In this document: piece after piece, positions 26,174 to 35,549 of the stretch
Layout: each line of letters opens with the position of its first letter
How positions within the stretch are numbered: the stretch's first letter is position 1
Source of the DNA: an alpha proteobacterium IMCC14465
Lineage (GTDB): Bacteria; Pseudomonadota; Alphaproteobacteria; RS24
Length of the DNA: 48,003 nucleotides
NCBI GenBank assembly: GCA_000293845.2
Contig: ALYF01000012.1
Coordinates: 1-48,003, forward strand
Direction of reading: 5' to 3'
Position numbers and translations under genes: made by a program
Notes under the pieces: generated by a model
Told to the model about the DNA's origin: nothing
What the model saw: only the letters and a program-made list of their open reading frames with translations
Database searches by the model: none

Positions 26174-27655
26174 ATGGCTAAATTTATTCCTGTCGGGTCT
26201 TTTGATATCGTCATTTTTGGCGTTACAGGTGATCTCTCGAAATTAAAGTTGATACCGGCTTTGTTTCATAGATTTCTTGACGGACAAATAGACCGCGCCA
26301 GCAAAATTATCGGCATATCCAGACAGACTCTCACAGAAGAAGAATTCCTTAAGCTTGCATATGATGCCTGCGCTAAAGCAACGGCCAAAGGTGATGCATT
26401 CCCGGAAAAAGAATGGACGGAATTTGCCGCCATGTTGACCTATCTGGAAATGGACGCGACCCAACAATGCGAAAAATGGACAGACTTGAAAAATCTGATT
26501 TCAGATAAAGACCAACCTTGCATTTTTTATCTGGCTGTTTCGCCCCATCTTTATGTACCGATTTGTAACAGCATTGCCGAGACGGGAACAAAATCTGAAA
26601 ACGCGCGTGTAGTTCTGGAAAAGCCGATTGGCACAGATTTACAATCCGCGATTGAGATTAATCAGGGGGTTCGGGCTGTATTTGATGAAAACTCAATTTT
26701 TCGAATGGATCATTATCTGGGTAAGGAAACCGTTCAAAACCTTCTTGTATTGAGATTTGCCAATACAATTTTTGAACCTCTTTGGTCTAACCACTCAATT
26801 GACCATGTTCAAATCACTGTGTCAGAGACTCTGGGCGTTGAAAATCGCCATGAATATTACGACAAATCCGGCGCTGTTCGCGACATAATGCAAAACCATT
26901 TGCTTCAGCTGCTTTGTCTGACGGCTATGGAAGCGCCGATATCGTTAAAAGCTGAAGACGTGCGGGAAGAGAAAATCAAAGTCCTGCGCGCGCTTAAGGG
27001 TTTTGATGCACAATCAGTATTAAAGGAAACCGTACGCGGACAATATGTGAGCGGTCACGTCGATAAGCAAGCTGTCAGCGGCTATACGGAAGGCTTGCCG
27101 GACAAGCTAAAAAACAGCACGACCGAGACGTTCGTCGCCATCAAGACTGAGATTGAAAACTGGCGCTGGGCGGGTGTCCCGTTTTATCTGCGGACTGGCA
27201 AGAGAATGGCGGCGCGGCGCTCTGAGATTGTTCTTCAGTTTAAGCCCCTCCCTCATAATGTTTTTGGCGACGGTATTAGAGAACCGAACCGCCTCGTCAT
27301 CAGGCTTCAACCGGATGAAGGCATGCGCCTTTACATGCAGATTAAAGAACCCGGCCCTGGCCATCTGGCACTGAAATCACTCCCGCTTGACTTGTCTTAT
27401 GCGGAGAGCTTTTCCGAAGTGAGCTACCCAGATGCTTATGAGCGTCTTCTTATGGATGTGGTGCGTGGCAACCTATCCCTCTTTATGGGGCATAATGAGG
27501 TCGAGGCAGCATGGCAATGGACGGATAATCTTCTGCAGTCTTGGAATGAGGCTAATCAACCCATAGAGACCTATATGGCAGGCACAAATGGCCCTTTACA
27601 ATCCGCCATGTTGCTGGATCGTGAAAACCGTGCGTGGTGGGATGAGAAGTCTTAA
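26174..27655 (+). CDS. zwf: Glucose-6-phosphate 1-dehydrogenase
   Basis: It oxidises glucose 6-phosphate to 6-phosphogluconolactone with NADP (or NAD), the entry to the Entner-Doudoroff route. The 493 residues contain the cofactor loop GVTGDLSK (16-23) and the substrate motif DHYLGKE (179-185), followed by NLLVLRFAN. It is the first gene of an operon with pgl starting 1 bp after its stop. An operator lies in its promoter. Confidence 0.97.
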   Translation: MAKFIPVGSFDIVIFGVTGDLSKLKLIPALFHRFLDGQIDRASKIIGISRQTLTEEEFLKLAYDACAKATAKGDAFPEKEWTEFAAMLTYLEMDATQQCEKWTDLKNLISDKDQPCIFYLAVSPHLYVPICNSIAETGTKSENARVVLEKPIGTDLQSAIEINQGVRAVFDENSIFRMDHYLGKETVQNLLVLRFANTIFEPLWSNHSIDHVQITVSETLGVENRHEYYDKSGAVRDIMQNHLLQLLCLTAMEAPISLKAEDVREEKIKVLRALKGFDAQSVLKETVRGQYVSGHVDKQAVSGYTEGLPDKLKNSTTETFVAIKTEIENWRWAGVPFYLRTGKRMAARRSEIVLQFKPLPHNVFGDGIREPNRLVIRLQPDEGMRLYMQIKEPGPGHLALKSLPLDLSYAESFSEVSYPDAYERLLMDVVRGNLSLFMGHNEVEAAWQWTDNLLQSWNEANQPIETYMAGTNGPLQSAMLLDRENRAWWDEKS

Positions 27656-27656
27656 T

Positions 27657-28358
27657 ATGACCATACAACATCCTAAAATTGAGGTCTTCGATACACGCGA
27701 CCAGCTTAATGGCGTTGCAGTCGACCGCCTTTCAAAAATGCTGGGTGGTCAAAGCTGCACCCTCTTTATGTCCGGCGGCAGCACCCCTGGGCCGGTATAT
27801 GACCGATTATCTGAGGTAAATTTAGACTGGCAGAATATCTACGTCGCCCCGGCAGATGAAAGATGGGTGAACGAAACCGACCAAGGCTCGAATGCGCGCA
27901 TAATTAAAGAAACGCTGGTGAAAAACCGGGCCGGTCATGTGAATTTCATTCCTATGAAATCAGGTCACGCGACACCGAATGATGGCGCCCTGAGCGTTGA
28001 GATGAATTATCAACAACTCCCCCGCCCTTTTTACATTGTCCTCGGCATGGGTGCTGATGGGCATATCGCCTCTTGGTTTGCAACAGCGCCAGAATATCAA
28101 ACGCTTATGACCCGCCGTGACAAGTTTCTGGTCGCCCCCATTCATCCTGAACAAAACGACATTACCGGCACCTATACATCACGTATGACCATTACGCCTT
28201 ATACATTGCATATGTGCCAAAAGGCCGTTCTGATGATTACGGGGAAAGAGAAATATGATTTATTGCGATCATGTCTTGAACAGCCTGATAAACATTTGCC
28301 TGTAAATCACGCCATTAACATTTTAAAATCGAAACTGACTATTCTTGCGACGATTTAA
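27657..28358 (+). CDS. pgl: 6-phosphogluconolactonase
   Basis: It hydrolyses 6-phosphogluconolactone to 6-phosphogluconate. The 233-residue DevB/SOL-type protein has FMSGGSTPGPVYDRL near residues 37-51 and YVAPADERWV near 61-70. ATG 27657 is chosen; the open frame reaches back into zwf, but MTIQHPKIEVF fits the family. It is translationally close to zwf, and edd follows after 36 bp. Confidence 0.92.
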   Translation: MTIQHPKIEVFDTRDQLNGVAVDRLSKMLGGQSCTLFMSGGSTPGPVYDRLSEVNLDWQNIYVAPADERWVNETDQGSNARIIKETLVKNRAGHVNFIPMKSGHATPNDGALSVEMNYQQLPRPFYIVLGMGADGHIASWFATAPEYQTLMTRRDKFLVAPIHPEQNDITGTYTSRMTITPYTLHMCQKAVLMITGKEKYDLLRSCLEQPDKHLPVNHAINILKSKLTILATI

Positions 28359-28394
28359 TCTCGCGACAGTCCGGTTTCTTACCCGGGGATAAAT

Positions 28395-30221
28395 ATGACC
28401 CATAAGAAAATCATTGAGATAACTGAAAAAATTACGGCACGCTCACAGGCTAGTCGGAAAAATTATCTCGATATGATTGAAGCAGCTCAGACCGCACATC
28501 ATGAAAAAGGGTTATCGGCAGGTAATGTTGCGCATGCGACGGCTGCCTGCCCTGTCGCAGATAAAAAATCCATGATAGCTGGCGACTGGGCGCATCTTGC
28601 AATCATCACAGCCTATAATGATATGCTTTCCGCCCACCAGCCCTATGAGCGCTATCCAGAACTTATTCGCGGCTTTGCCAGAGAATTCAACGCAACAACG
28701 CAGGTGGCAGGCGGCGTTCCTGCTATGTGTGATGGCGTGACACAAGGTCAGCCCGGCATGGAACTGTCTTTATTTTCAAGGGACGTGATTGCCATGTCCA
28801 CGGCAATTGCCTTATCGCATAACACTTTCGAAGCTGCGATTTATCTTGGTATTTGCGACAAAATCGTTCCCGGCCTGTTAATGGGTGCATTACAATTCGG
28901 ACATTTGCCAAGCATTTTTATTCCCTCAGGGCCAATGCCCTCCGGTCTGGCCAATGAAGAGAAAAGCCGTGTCCGAAAAGCTTATGCCCGCGGTGAAGCC
29001 AGCCGTGAGGAATTGCTGGCAACCGAAATGAAAAGCTATCACAGCGCAGGAACATGCACATTTTACGGCACAGCAAATTCAAATCAAATGTTGATGGAGA
29101 TTATGGGACTCCACGTCCCTGGTGCAGCTTTTATTCCACCCGAAACAGATATACGCGATGCTCTGACTCGTGAAGCTGTTAAGCAGCTCGTTGAGAATGC
29201 ACAAAAATCTAAAACGAAAAATCGCCTTGCCGATATCGTCACAGAGAAATCAATTGTGAATGCCATGATTGGCCTGCTGGCAACAGGTGGGTCAACCAAT
29301 CATACTATTCACCTACCCGCCATTGCGCGAGCGGCTGGCATTCACATCAACTGGGATGATTTTGACGAGCTGTCGCAAGTCATTCCCCTCATCTGCAAAA
29401 TCTATCCAAATGGCAAAGCCGATATTAACCAATTCCATGCCGCAGGTGGCATGAGCTATGTTATCCGCACGCTTTTGGATAATGGCTACCTTCATGCGGA
29501 TGTTAAAACCGTTCTTGGAGACGGGCTGGAGTCTTTTGCTACCGAGCCAGTCTTGCAAGGCGGTGAAATTGAATGGCGCGACGGGCCTTTAACATCCGGC
29601 GATGACAGCATCATCAGTGATGCCCAAACACCCTTTAGCAAAAATGGTGGTTTGCGGACTGTTTCAGGCAATTTGGGGCGCGGTGTTGTCAAAATCTCAG
29701 CCGTAAAACACGAACATTATATTATCACTGCGCCCGCACGCGTGTTTTACGACCAGAATGATGTTGTCACAGCTTTTGAAAACAGCGAGCTTGAAAGAGA
29801 TGTGATAATTGTCCTAATTGGGCAAGGCCCCAAATCGAATGGCATGCCTGAGCTTCATAAACTCACTCCGCCACTTGGTTCTTTGCTTGAAAAAGGCTTT
29901 AACGTCGCTCTGGTGACGGATGGGCGGATGTCCGGTGCCTCAGGCGCTGTGCCGGCTGCCATTCAAATAACACCCGAAGCTGCTGATAATGGATTTCTTA
30001 CGCGCATAAAAGATGGCGATATGATTTGCCTCGATTGCGAGAAAGCAACTCTAACAAATCTGGCAGAGGATTTTAACAAGCGTGAGAATCTTCACGACAA
30101 AGCATTTAAACCCTCTGAAAACACCACCTACCAAACAATGGGGCGTAACCTGTTTGCCCCCTTACGCAATGTCGTTTCCGGCGCTGAAAGTGGCGGCTCC
30201 ATTTTCTTTGAGGAAATGTAG
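28395..30221 (+). CDS. edd: 6-phosphogluconate dehydratase
   Basis: It dehydrates 6-phosphogluconate to 2-keto-3-deoxy-6-phosphogluconate, using an iron-sulfur cluster in the IlvD/Edd family. The 608 residues show [37 protein letters not shown] and [16 protein letters not shown], typical of Edd and full length. It starts after GGGGATAA. The stop is followed by the glk start after a single base. Confidence 0.96.
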   Translation: MTHKKIIEITEKITARSQASRKNYLDMIEAAQTAHHEKGLSAGNVAHATAACPVADKKSMIAGDWAHLAIITAYNDMLSAHQPYERYPELIRGFAREFNATTQVAGGVPAMCDGVTQGQPGMELSLFSRDVIAMSTAIALSHNTFEAAIYLGICDKIVPGLLMGALQFGHLPSIFIPSGPMPSGLANEEKSRVRKAYARGEASREELLATEMKSYHSAGTCTFYGTANSNQMLMEIMGLHVPGAAFIPPETDIRDALTREAVKQLVENAQKSKTKNRLADIVTEKSIVNAMIGLLATGGSTNHTIHLPAIARAAGIHINWDDFDELSQVIPLICKIYPNGKADINQFHAAGGMSYVIRTLLDNGYLHADVKTVLGDGLESFATEPVLQGGEIEWRDGPLTSGDDSIISDAQTPFSKNGGLRTVSGNLGRGVVKISAVKHEHYIITAPARVFYDQNDVVTAFENSELERDVIIVLIGQGPKSNGMPELHKLTPPLGSLLEKGFNVALVTDGRMSGASGAVPAAIQITPEAADNGFLTRIKDGDMICLDCEKATLTNLAEDFNKRENLHDKAFKPSENTTYQTMGRNLFAPLRNVVSGAESGGSIFFEEM

Positions 30222-30222
30222 C

Positions 30223-31176
30223 ATGATACTTGTGGGGGATATTGGGGGAACCAATGCGCGCTTTGCCATTGCCATGGAAACCGAGAATAGGCAAATCGTG
30301 ATAAGCGATTACGAAAAATTCAAAACCTGCGAGTTTGAGCAGTTTAACGAACTTCTCGAAAAATTTGTTCACGGCATTAAACACAAGCCTCAAAAAGCTA
30401 TTCTTGCCGTTGCCGGTCCGGTGAAAAACGGTAAGGCCAAATTCACAAATCAAAATTGGCTGGTTGATAACAAACTGATTGAAGAGAAATGCCGTATCTC
30501 CTCAGTAGATATCATCAATGACTTTTCAGCTATGGCAATGGCTGTACCAAAAGTTGGTGATGAAGGCTTTATTGAAATTAACCGCGGAGAGGCACATATT
30601 GATGCGCCTATTCTTGTGTCTGGCCCCGGCACGGGGTTCGGCTCGTGTATTCTTGTGCCCCAGCAAGATCAATCATGGCGCCCCCTGCCCTGTGAAGGCG
30701 GACATAGCCTTTTTAGCCCGCGCGATGAAACGCAGATTGAAATCGTTAGAATTCTTCAACGCGACAATCCGAATGTGTCGGTAGAGAATTTTTGTGGCGG
30801 TAAGGGGCTTAATGATCTCGCAAAGGCGGTCTGTGAATTACAAGGGGTTGCGTATGAACAACTTAGTCCGCATGAAATCATCGAGAAATCAGAAGCCGGC
30901 GAAGAACCTTATGCCAGCATTTGCGACATTCGTGCCAATGCCATTATGTCGTCACTGGCAAATATGGCACTTGTTACTGGCGCGCGTGGCGGGGTGATTA
31001 TTGCCGGTGGTGTCGCCAAACATCTTGTGAATTTTTTATCTTCCGAGACAGCGCTTGAAGCCTTCACTTCGGTATGGCCACATAATGACATGCTAAAAAA
31101 TATACCCGTCAAACTATTGATTGAACCAACCGCTCCACTTCTAGGCGCGGCGGCCTTTGGCTTTAACCGAGATTAA
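30223..31176 (+). CDS. glk: Glucokinase
   Basis: It phosphorylates glucose with ATP. The 317 residues begin with the phosphate-binding LVGDIGGTNARFAIA and contain NDFSAMAMAVP, SGPGTGFGSCIL and the EGGHSLFSP sugar-binding segment, as in the proteobacterial Glk family (not ROK). ATG 30223 is chosen over longer in-frame starts within edd. Its presence implies that free glucose, not only phosphorylated sugar, enters this pathway, in line with sodium/glucose-type symporters and no PTS gene nearby. Confidence 0.95.
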   Translation: MILVGDIGGTNARFAIAMETENRQIVISDYEKFKTCEFEQFNELLEKFVHGIKHKPQKAILAVAGPVKNGKAKFTNQNWLVDNKLIEEKCRISSVDIINDFSAMAMAVPKVGDEGFIEINRGEAHIDAPILVSGPGTGFGSCILVPQQDQSWRPLPCEGGHSLFSPRDETQIEIVRILQRDNPNVSVENFCGGKGLNDLAKAVCELQGVAYEQLSPHEIIEKSEAGEEPYASICDIRANAIMSSLANMALVTGARGGVIIAGGVAKHLVNFLSSETALEAFTSVWPHNDMLKNIPVKLLIEPTAPLLGAAAFGFNRD

Positions 31177-31188
31177 AAAGAAATTGAT

Positions 31189-31818
31189 ATGACTCAGCTG
31201 AGCAAAATACTCGACACAATAAAAACCAAGCCAATTATACCGGTGCTGACCATTTACAATCTTGATCACGCCATCCCATTAGCAGATGCTTTTGCGGCGG
31301 CTGAAATCAACACAGTTGAAATCACCTTCAGAAGTGAACAAGGCGCTGCAGCCATTGAGAAAATCAAAACGGCGCGCCCGGAAATGATTGTGGGTACAGG
31401 CACAGTTATCACACCACAAAATTGTCAGACCGCGATTGACAGCGGCAGCGATTTTATCGTTACCCCCGGCATTAATGAGACATTACTCAATACTTTGGGG
31501 GGGCTATCCATTCCGGCAATCCCCGGTATTGCGACAGTGAGCGAAGCAATGATCGCGCTTGAAAAAGGGTTTACCTATCAGAAGTTCTTTCCCGCAGGCA
31601 TAGCAGGAGGGCCGGATTATCTAAAATCTATCCACGCACCTCTGCCGCAAATCAGCTTTATGCCATCAGGCGGCATTTCACAAAATAACGCAGCAGACTA
31701 TCTCGCTCTCGAAAATGTCTTTTGCGTATGCGGCACTTGGATGATGAATAAGGAGATGCTCGAACAAGAAAACTGGCACGCTCTCTCCGAATATATAAAG
31801 CAACACGCCACTTCTTAA
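31189..31818 (+). CDS. eda: 2-keto-3-deoxy-6-phosphogluconate aldolase
   Basis: It splits KDPG to pyruvate and glyceraldehyde 3-phosphate. The 209 residues align with the E. coli enzyme at the catalytic residues: Glu44 and Arg48 (VEITFRSE) and Schiff-base Lys132 (YQKFFPA), then MPSGGIS. It is the last gene of the zwf operon; glyceraldehyde 3-phosphate passes to the GAPDH encoded next. Confidence 0.96.
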   Translation: MTQLSKILDTIKTKPIIPVLTIYNLDHAIPLADAFAAAEINTVEITFRSEQGAAAIEKIKTARPEMIVGTGTVITPQNCQTAIDSGSDFIVTPGINETLLNTLGGLSIPAIPGIATVSEAMIALEKGFTYQKFFPAGIAGGPDYLKSIHAPLPQISFMPSGGISQNNAADYLALENVFCVCGTWMMNKEMLEQENWHALSEYIKQHATS

Positions 31819-31875
31819 ATATATTTTCATCCACATATCTTCCTATTGACAGTGGCATATAAACCTTATTAATTT

Positions 31876-31889
31876 TGACAACGCTGTCA
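31876..31889. promoter_or_regulatory. LacI-type operator overlapping the gap promoter
   Basis: TGACAACGCTGTCA, the exact reverse complement of the zwf operator. It overlaps a -35 box (TTGACA, 31875-31880) that is followed 17 bp later by TAAATT as a likely -10. The gap gene starts 68 bp downstream. Confidence 0.82.
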
Positions 31890-31957
31890 TTTTTACCTAA
31901 ATTATAAGTAAGAAGACTAAAAAAAATCAATTTGAGATAAAATGAAGAGAGCTCGCC

Positions 31958-32962
31958 ATGACAATCAATATTGCCATTAACGGATTTGGCCGCATTGGTC
32001 GCATGGTGCTTCGAAGCCTTGTTGAAAATAATATTAAAGGTTTAAAAGTTGTTGCACTAAACGACCTTGGTTCACTTGAAAACAATATTCATCTTCTCAA
32101 ATATGACAGTATTCACGGCAATTTCAACGCACCCATCAGGCAGTTAAAGTCTGGTCTGAAAATCGGTAATCAAAATATCGCATGCCTATCAGAACGTGAC
32201 CCCGCCAATCTCCCATGGGAAAAACTTAATGTAGATATTGTGCTGGAATGCACCGGTATCTTTACATCCCGCATTGGGGCAGGAAAGCATCTGGAGGCAG
32301 GTGCGAAAAAAGTGCTGATATCCGCGCCCGGCTCAGAAGTCGATTTGACCGTTGTTTATGGGGTTAATCATAAGAAAATCAGACAGAAGCATAAAATTAT
32401 TTCAAATGCGTCCTGCACAACTAACTGTCTCGCACCGGTTGCCAAAATCTTAAACAATAAATTTGGGATTGTTCAGGGACATATGACAACGATCCACGCC
32501 TATACTGGTGACCAAAATTTGCTGGATACAGTCCATAAAGACCCCCGCCGAGCGCGTGGTGCGGCGCTGTCTCTCGTACCAACATCCACTGGCGCTGCTA
32601 AAGCAATTGGTCAAGTTTTACCTGAGCTTGCTGGCCGCCTAGAAGGCACGGCCGTTCGCGTCCCTGTGCCGAATGTATCGGTCATTGATCTCGTTGTTCA
32701 ATTGAAAAAACCAGCCAGTGTGAGTGATATTAATAATGAAATGAGCAAAGCATCCAAAGGGCTGTTGAAAGGCGTTTTGGACATTAATTCAGCCCCGCTG
32801 GTTTCAAGTGATTTTAATCACAACCACCACTCCTCCATCTTTGACACCACTCAGACCCAGCTTATCGGCAAAAAAATGGCGCGGGTCATGAGCTGGTATG
32901 ACAATGAATGGGGTTTCGCCAACAGAATGCTTGATGTGGCTAAAACTATGGGCGCAAAATAA
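31958..32962 (+). CDS. gap: Glyceraldehyde-3-phosphate dehydrogenase
   Basis: The phosphorylating NAD enzyme of lower glycolysis. The 334 residues show INGFGRIGRMVLRS at the NAD site, SNASCTTNCLAP with catalytic Cys153, and WYDNEWGFANRM near the end. It has its own promoter with the same operator as zwf, so it is probably induced together with the Entner-Doudoroff operon; a second housekeeping gap elsewhere would not be surprising. Its stop is 1 bp from the end of the convergent symporter gene, leaving no room for a separate terminator. Confidence 0.96.
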   Translation: MTINIAINGFGRIGRMVLRSLVENNIKGLKVVALNDLGSLENNIHLLKYDSIHGNFNAPIRQLKSGLKIGNQNIACLSERDPANLPWEKLNVDIVLECTGIFTSRIGAGKHLEAGAKKVLISAPGSEVDLTVVYGVNHKKIRQKHKIISNASCTTNCLAPVAKILNNKFGIVQGHMTTIHAYTGDQNLLDTVHKDPRRARGAALSLVPTSTGAAKAIGQVLPELAGRLEGTAVRVPVPNVSVIDLVVQLKKPASVSDINNEMSKASKGLLKGVLDINSAPLVSSDFNHNHHSSIFDTTQTQLIGKKMARVMSWYDNEWGFANRMLDVAKTMGAK

Positions 32963-32963
32963 G

Positions 32964-34526
32964 TCAGGCAAACAGAAAAACAAACGACAAGGTGCTGATA
33001 AGAAGCAAGACCGTAGCTACAAGCAAAGCACGGTCTTTTAAAACCTCTATCACGGAATGCTCTGCCCCCGACCATGTAAGATGCTTATCCAACACCACGG
33101 CCTTATCAGAAGTTGAAGCATCAACATAGCTGATGATGAACATGGATATCAGGCACAAAATACAAATTGGCAAGGGCACATAGAGATAATGAAAATCAAA
33201 TATTGGTATATAATTTTTGAGCACGGCGAGACTTAGTGAGCTGGCAATACCAATCAACAGGCTATAAAAGGCCGCATTGGGCGTAATGCGCTTAATAAAG
33301 ATACCCCCGACATAAACCGTCACCAAAGGCGTGATCGAATAAGATAGAGTGCTTTGGACATATTCGAAAAGCGTATCGAATTTATCTATCTCACGCGCCC
33401 AGAAGGCGCTGATTATCATAATCACAAGTGTGAAAACGCGGCTGATTAAAATCAGTTGTTTATCAGAAAGGTTCGGCTTGCCTCTACGCACAAGGTCGAG
33501 CGTAAAGATTGTCGTCGCCGCATGAAGCGATGAGTCGGTATTGGAAAGCAAGGCAGCGACCAGGCCTGTCATAGCCAGTCCCAGTGCTCCTGCCGGCAAA
33601 AGCTCTGTCAGCAAAATAAGATAGACTTTATCCGGCTCATCAATACCCGGGAAAAGAACTGCCGCGAAGACACCCGGGACAACCAGAATAAAAAATACGG
33701 AAAGTTTCAAAAAGCCTGTAAAAACCAAACCAAATTGCGCATCTCGCAAACTTTTTGCACTCAGCCCCCATTGAAGCATATTTTGGTTCGCAAACCAGAA
33801 ATAGGCACATAATATTGGAATGCCTGTTATGAGACCTGGCCATGGCACGGCGCGATCATTTAAAGGGCGTATCAAGGAGAAACTTTCCGGCGCCAAACCA
33901 GCCTGAAAATCATCAATTAGCTGAATTGAGGCCACAGAAAAATAGGCAACGGTAACAGATCCAGCAATGATGATGAGAAACTGTAAAGAATCCGTGCGGG
34001 AAATTGCCGCCAGCCCGCCAGCCAAAACATAAACACCCGAAAAAATAACAGCCAGCATAATAATTTGAGTGACGGATAGAGACGGAATAAGTGAACTTAA
34101 AATCAATCCCCCAACATATAATGCACCAGCCAAATCGATGAAAATAATCATGAAAATCATGAAGACGGAATAAAAAATCATGACGCGATGGTCATAGCGT
34201 TTGCTCAAATACTCAGAAATAGTGAACACACCGCTACCCAGTAGCATTTTGTAGAGAACAAGCGCCATGAAAATCAGCGCCAGAATACCAATCCATTCAT
34301 AATTATAAATGGCAATGCCCGTCAGATAAGCCGCGCCAGTAATCCCAACCAAAGCAGAGGCGGAGAAATTAGTAGCAAAAAGCGAAGCACCGATTTTCAG
34401 CCAAGAAAGGTTACGGCTACCGAGGAAAAAATCTTCAAGCGTGTCGTGTTTCTTTTTGCCTGCGAGTCCGAAAAATAAAATCGTTACAAGCGTGACAAAT
34501 AATATTGTGTAATCCACACCAACCAA
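32964..34526 (-). CDS. Sodium/solute symporter (SSS family), probable sugar importer
   Basis: 520 residues with about 13-14 membrane helices. SRNLSWLKIGASLFATNFSA near residues 36-55 and the GLAMTGLVAALLSNTDSSLH stretch around 315-335 (sodium-site region) mark the SSS/SGLT family. It is the last gene of the TonB receptor-GH16 operon, 35 bp after GH16, so a glucose or small gluco-oligomer substrate is likely. It resembles the second symporter at 46092. Confidence 0.88.
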   Translation of the reverse strand: MVGVDYTILFVTLVTILFFGLAGKKKHDTLEDFFLGSRNLSWLKIGASLFATNFSASALVGITGAAYLTGIAIYNYEWIGILALIFMALVLYKMLLGSGVFTISEYLSKRYDHRVMIFYSVFMIFMIIFIDLAGALYVGGLILSSLIPSLSVTQIIMLAVIFSGVYVLAGGLAAISRTDSLQFLIIIAGSVTVAYFSVASIQLIDDFQAGLAPESFSLIRPLNDRAVPWPGLITGIPILCAYFWFANQNMLQWGLSAKSLRDAQFGLVFTGFLKLSVFFILVVPGVFAAVLFPGIDEPDKVYLILLTELLPAGALGLAMTGLVAALLSNTDSSLHAATTIFTLDLVRRGKPNLSDKQLILISRVFTLVIMIISAFWAREIDKFDTLFEYVQSTLSYSITPLVTVYVGGIFIKRITPNAAFYSLLIGIASSLSLAVLKNYIPIFDFHYLYVPLPICILCLISMFIISYVDASTSDKAVVLDKHLTWSGAEHSVIEVLKDRALLVATVLLLISTLSFVFLFA

Positions 34527-34561
34527 AAAGACACCTCATAACGCATAGCATAAACGCTATC

Positions 34562-35530
34562 CTAATTTTTGTGGCAGCCTTTTCCAGTCTGCTTATCTTG
34601 CTGACACTGATAAACACGCACCCAGTCAATGACAAATTGCTTAGGAAATGACTGAGTTATAAAACCAACATCATTATGCTCTTCAGGCCACTTCCCACCA
34701 ACTGCAAGATTCAAAATCATATGAAAGGGATGATCGAAAGGTGCATGTTCACTCGGATTACCTTTTTCGGGTATGGTCGACCAGTCCGCAGAGGTCAGAG
34801 TCGAAAAATGCTGACCGTCCACATACCAATCCATTCTATCCTCGCTCCATTCGAGCGTATAAACATGAAACCCGTCCACAGGAGCAGAGAGCGCAATATT
34901 TTTACCTTTATGAATATTATTCGGGGCCGCTCCACCAAAATGTAGAGTGCCATAGACGCGGTCTTCACGCCCAACCGCACATTCAGCGCAGGTCGCAGAA
35001 AGATTAATCGCTTCCATAATATCGATTTCACCCGATGCCGCCCAACCGCCATAGCGCCATTCTTCAGGCAACATCCAGAAAGCTGGCCACATGCCCTGCC
35101 CCATGGGCAGTTTCATACGGGCTTCAAAGCGTCCATATTTCCAAGCTTGTTTGCCGCGAGTTGAAATTCGGCCTGACGTATAGGCTTGGCTTTTTTTCTC
35201 AAATGTTTTGCTGTTCGTTGGGTTCGGCATATAACCGTCCCGAGCAATTTGGGGAACTGCAGGACCTTTGGCCTGCTTCTTAAGCGCTATAATTTTGAGA
35301 AAACCATCTTCAAGCTTCACATTTTCAGTTTTATCCGTATAGCATTGACGTTCGTTATTGCCGCCGCCCCAGCAATCAACATCATAAGTCCATTTTGATA
35401 AATCAAGTTTTGACCCATCAAATTCATCCGACCAAATAAGTTTCCAATTTCCATTTTCGAGGGACGCTGAATTGGCCGGGACAGTAAAGCCCATAAATAA
35501 AACCACGATAACTAAACAATACCTTGTCAT
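34562..35530 (-). CDS. GH16 endo-beta-glucanase (laminarinase type)
   Basis: A secreted hydrolase of 322 residues. It has a signal peptide (cleavage near NSAS, about residue 22), the domain start WKLIWSDEFDGSKLD, and the catalytic E-x-D-x-x-E box GEIDIMEA with nucleophile Glu168, Asp170 and acid/base Glu173. The uninterrupted GEIDIMEA form is that of bacterial beta-1,3-glucanases. It is located 19 bp after the halogenase-like gene. Laminarin or another beta-1,3-glucan is the likely substrate. Confidence 0.92.
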   Translation of the reverse strand: MTRYCLVIVVLFMGFTVPANSASLENGNWKLIWSDEFDGSKLDLSKWTYDVDCWGGGNNERQCYTDKTENVKLEDGFLKIIALKKQAKGPAVPQIARDGYMPNPTNSKTFEKKSQAYTSGRISTRGKQAWKYGRFEARMKLPMGQGMWPAFWMLPEEWRYGGWAASGEIDIMEAINLSATCAECAVGREDRVYGTLHFGGAAPNNIHKGKNIALSAPVDGFHVYTLEWSEDRMDWYVDGQHFSTLTSADWSTIPEKGNPSEHAPFDHPFHMILNLAVGGKWPEEHNDVGFITQSFPKQFVIDWVRVYQCQQDKQTGKGCHKN

Positions 35531-35549
35531 TATTACTCTCTTTTTTAAG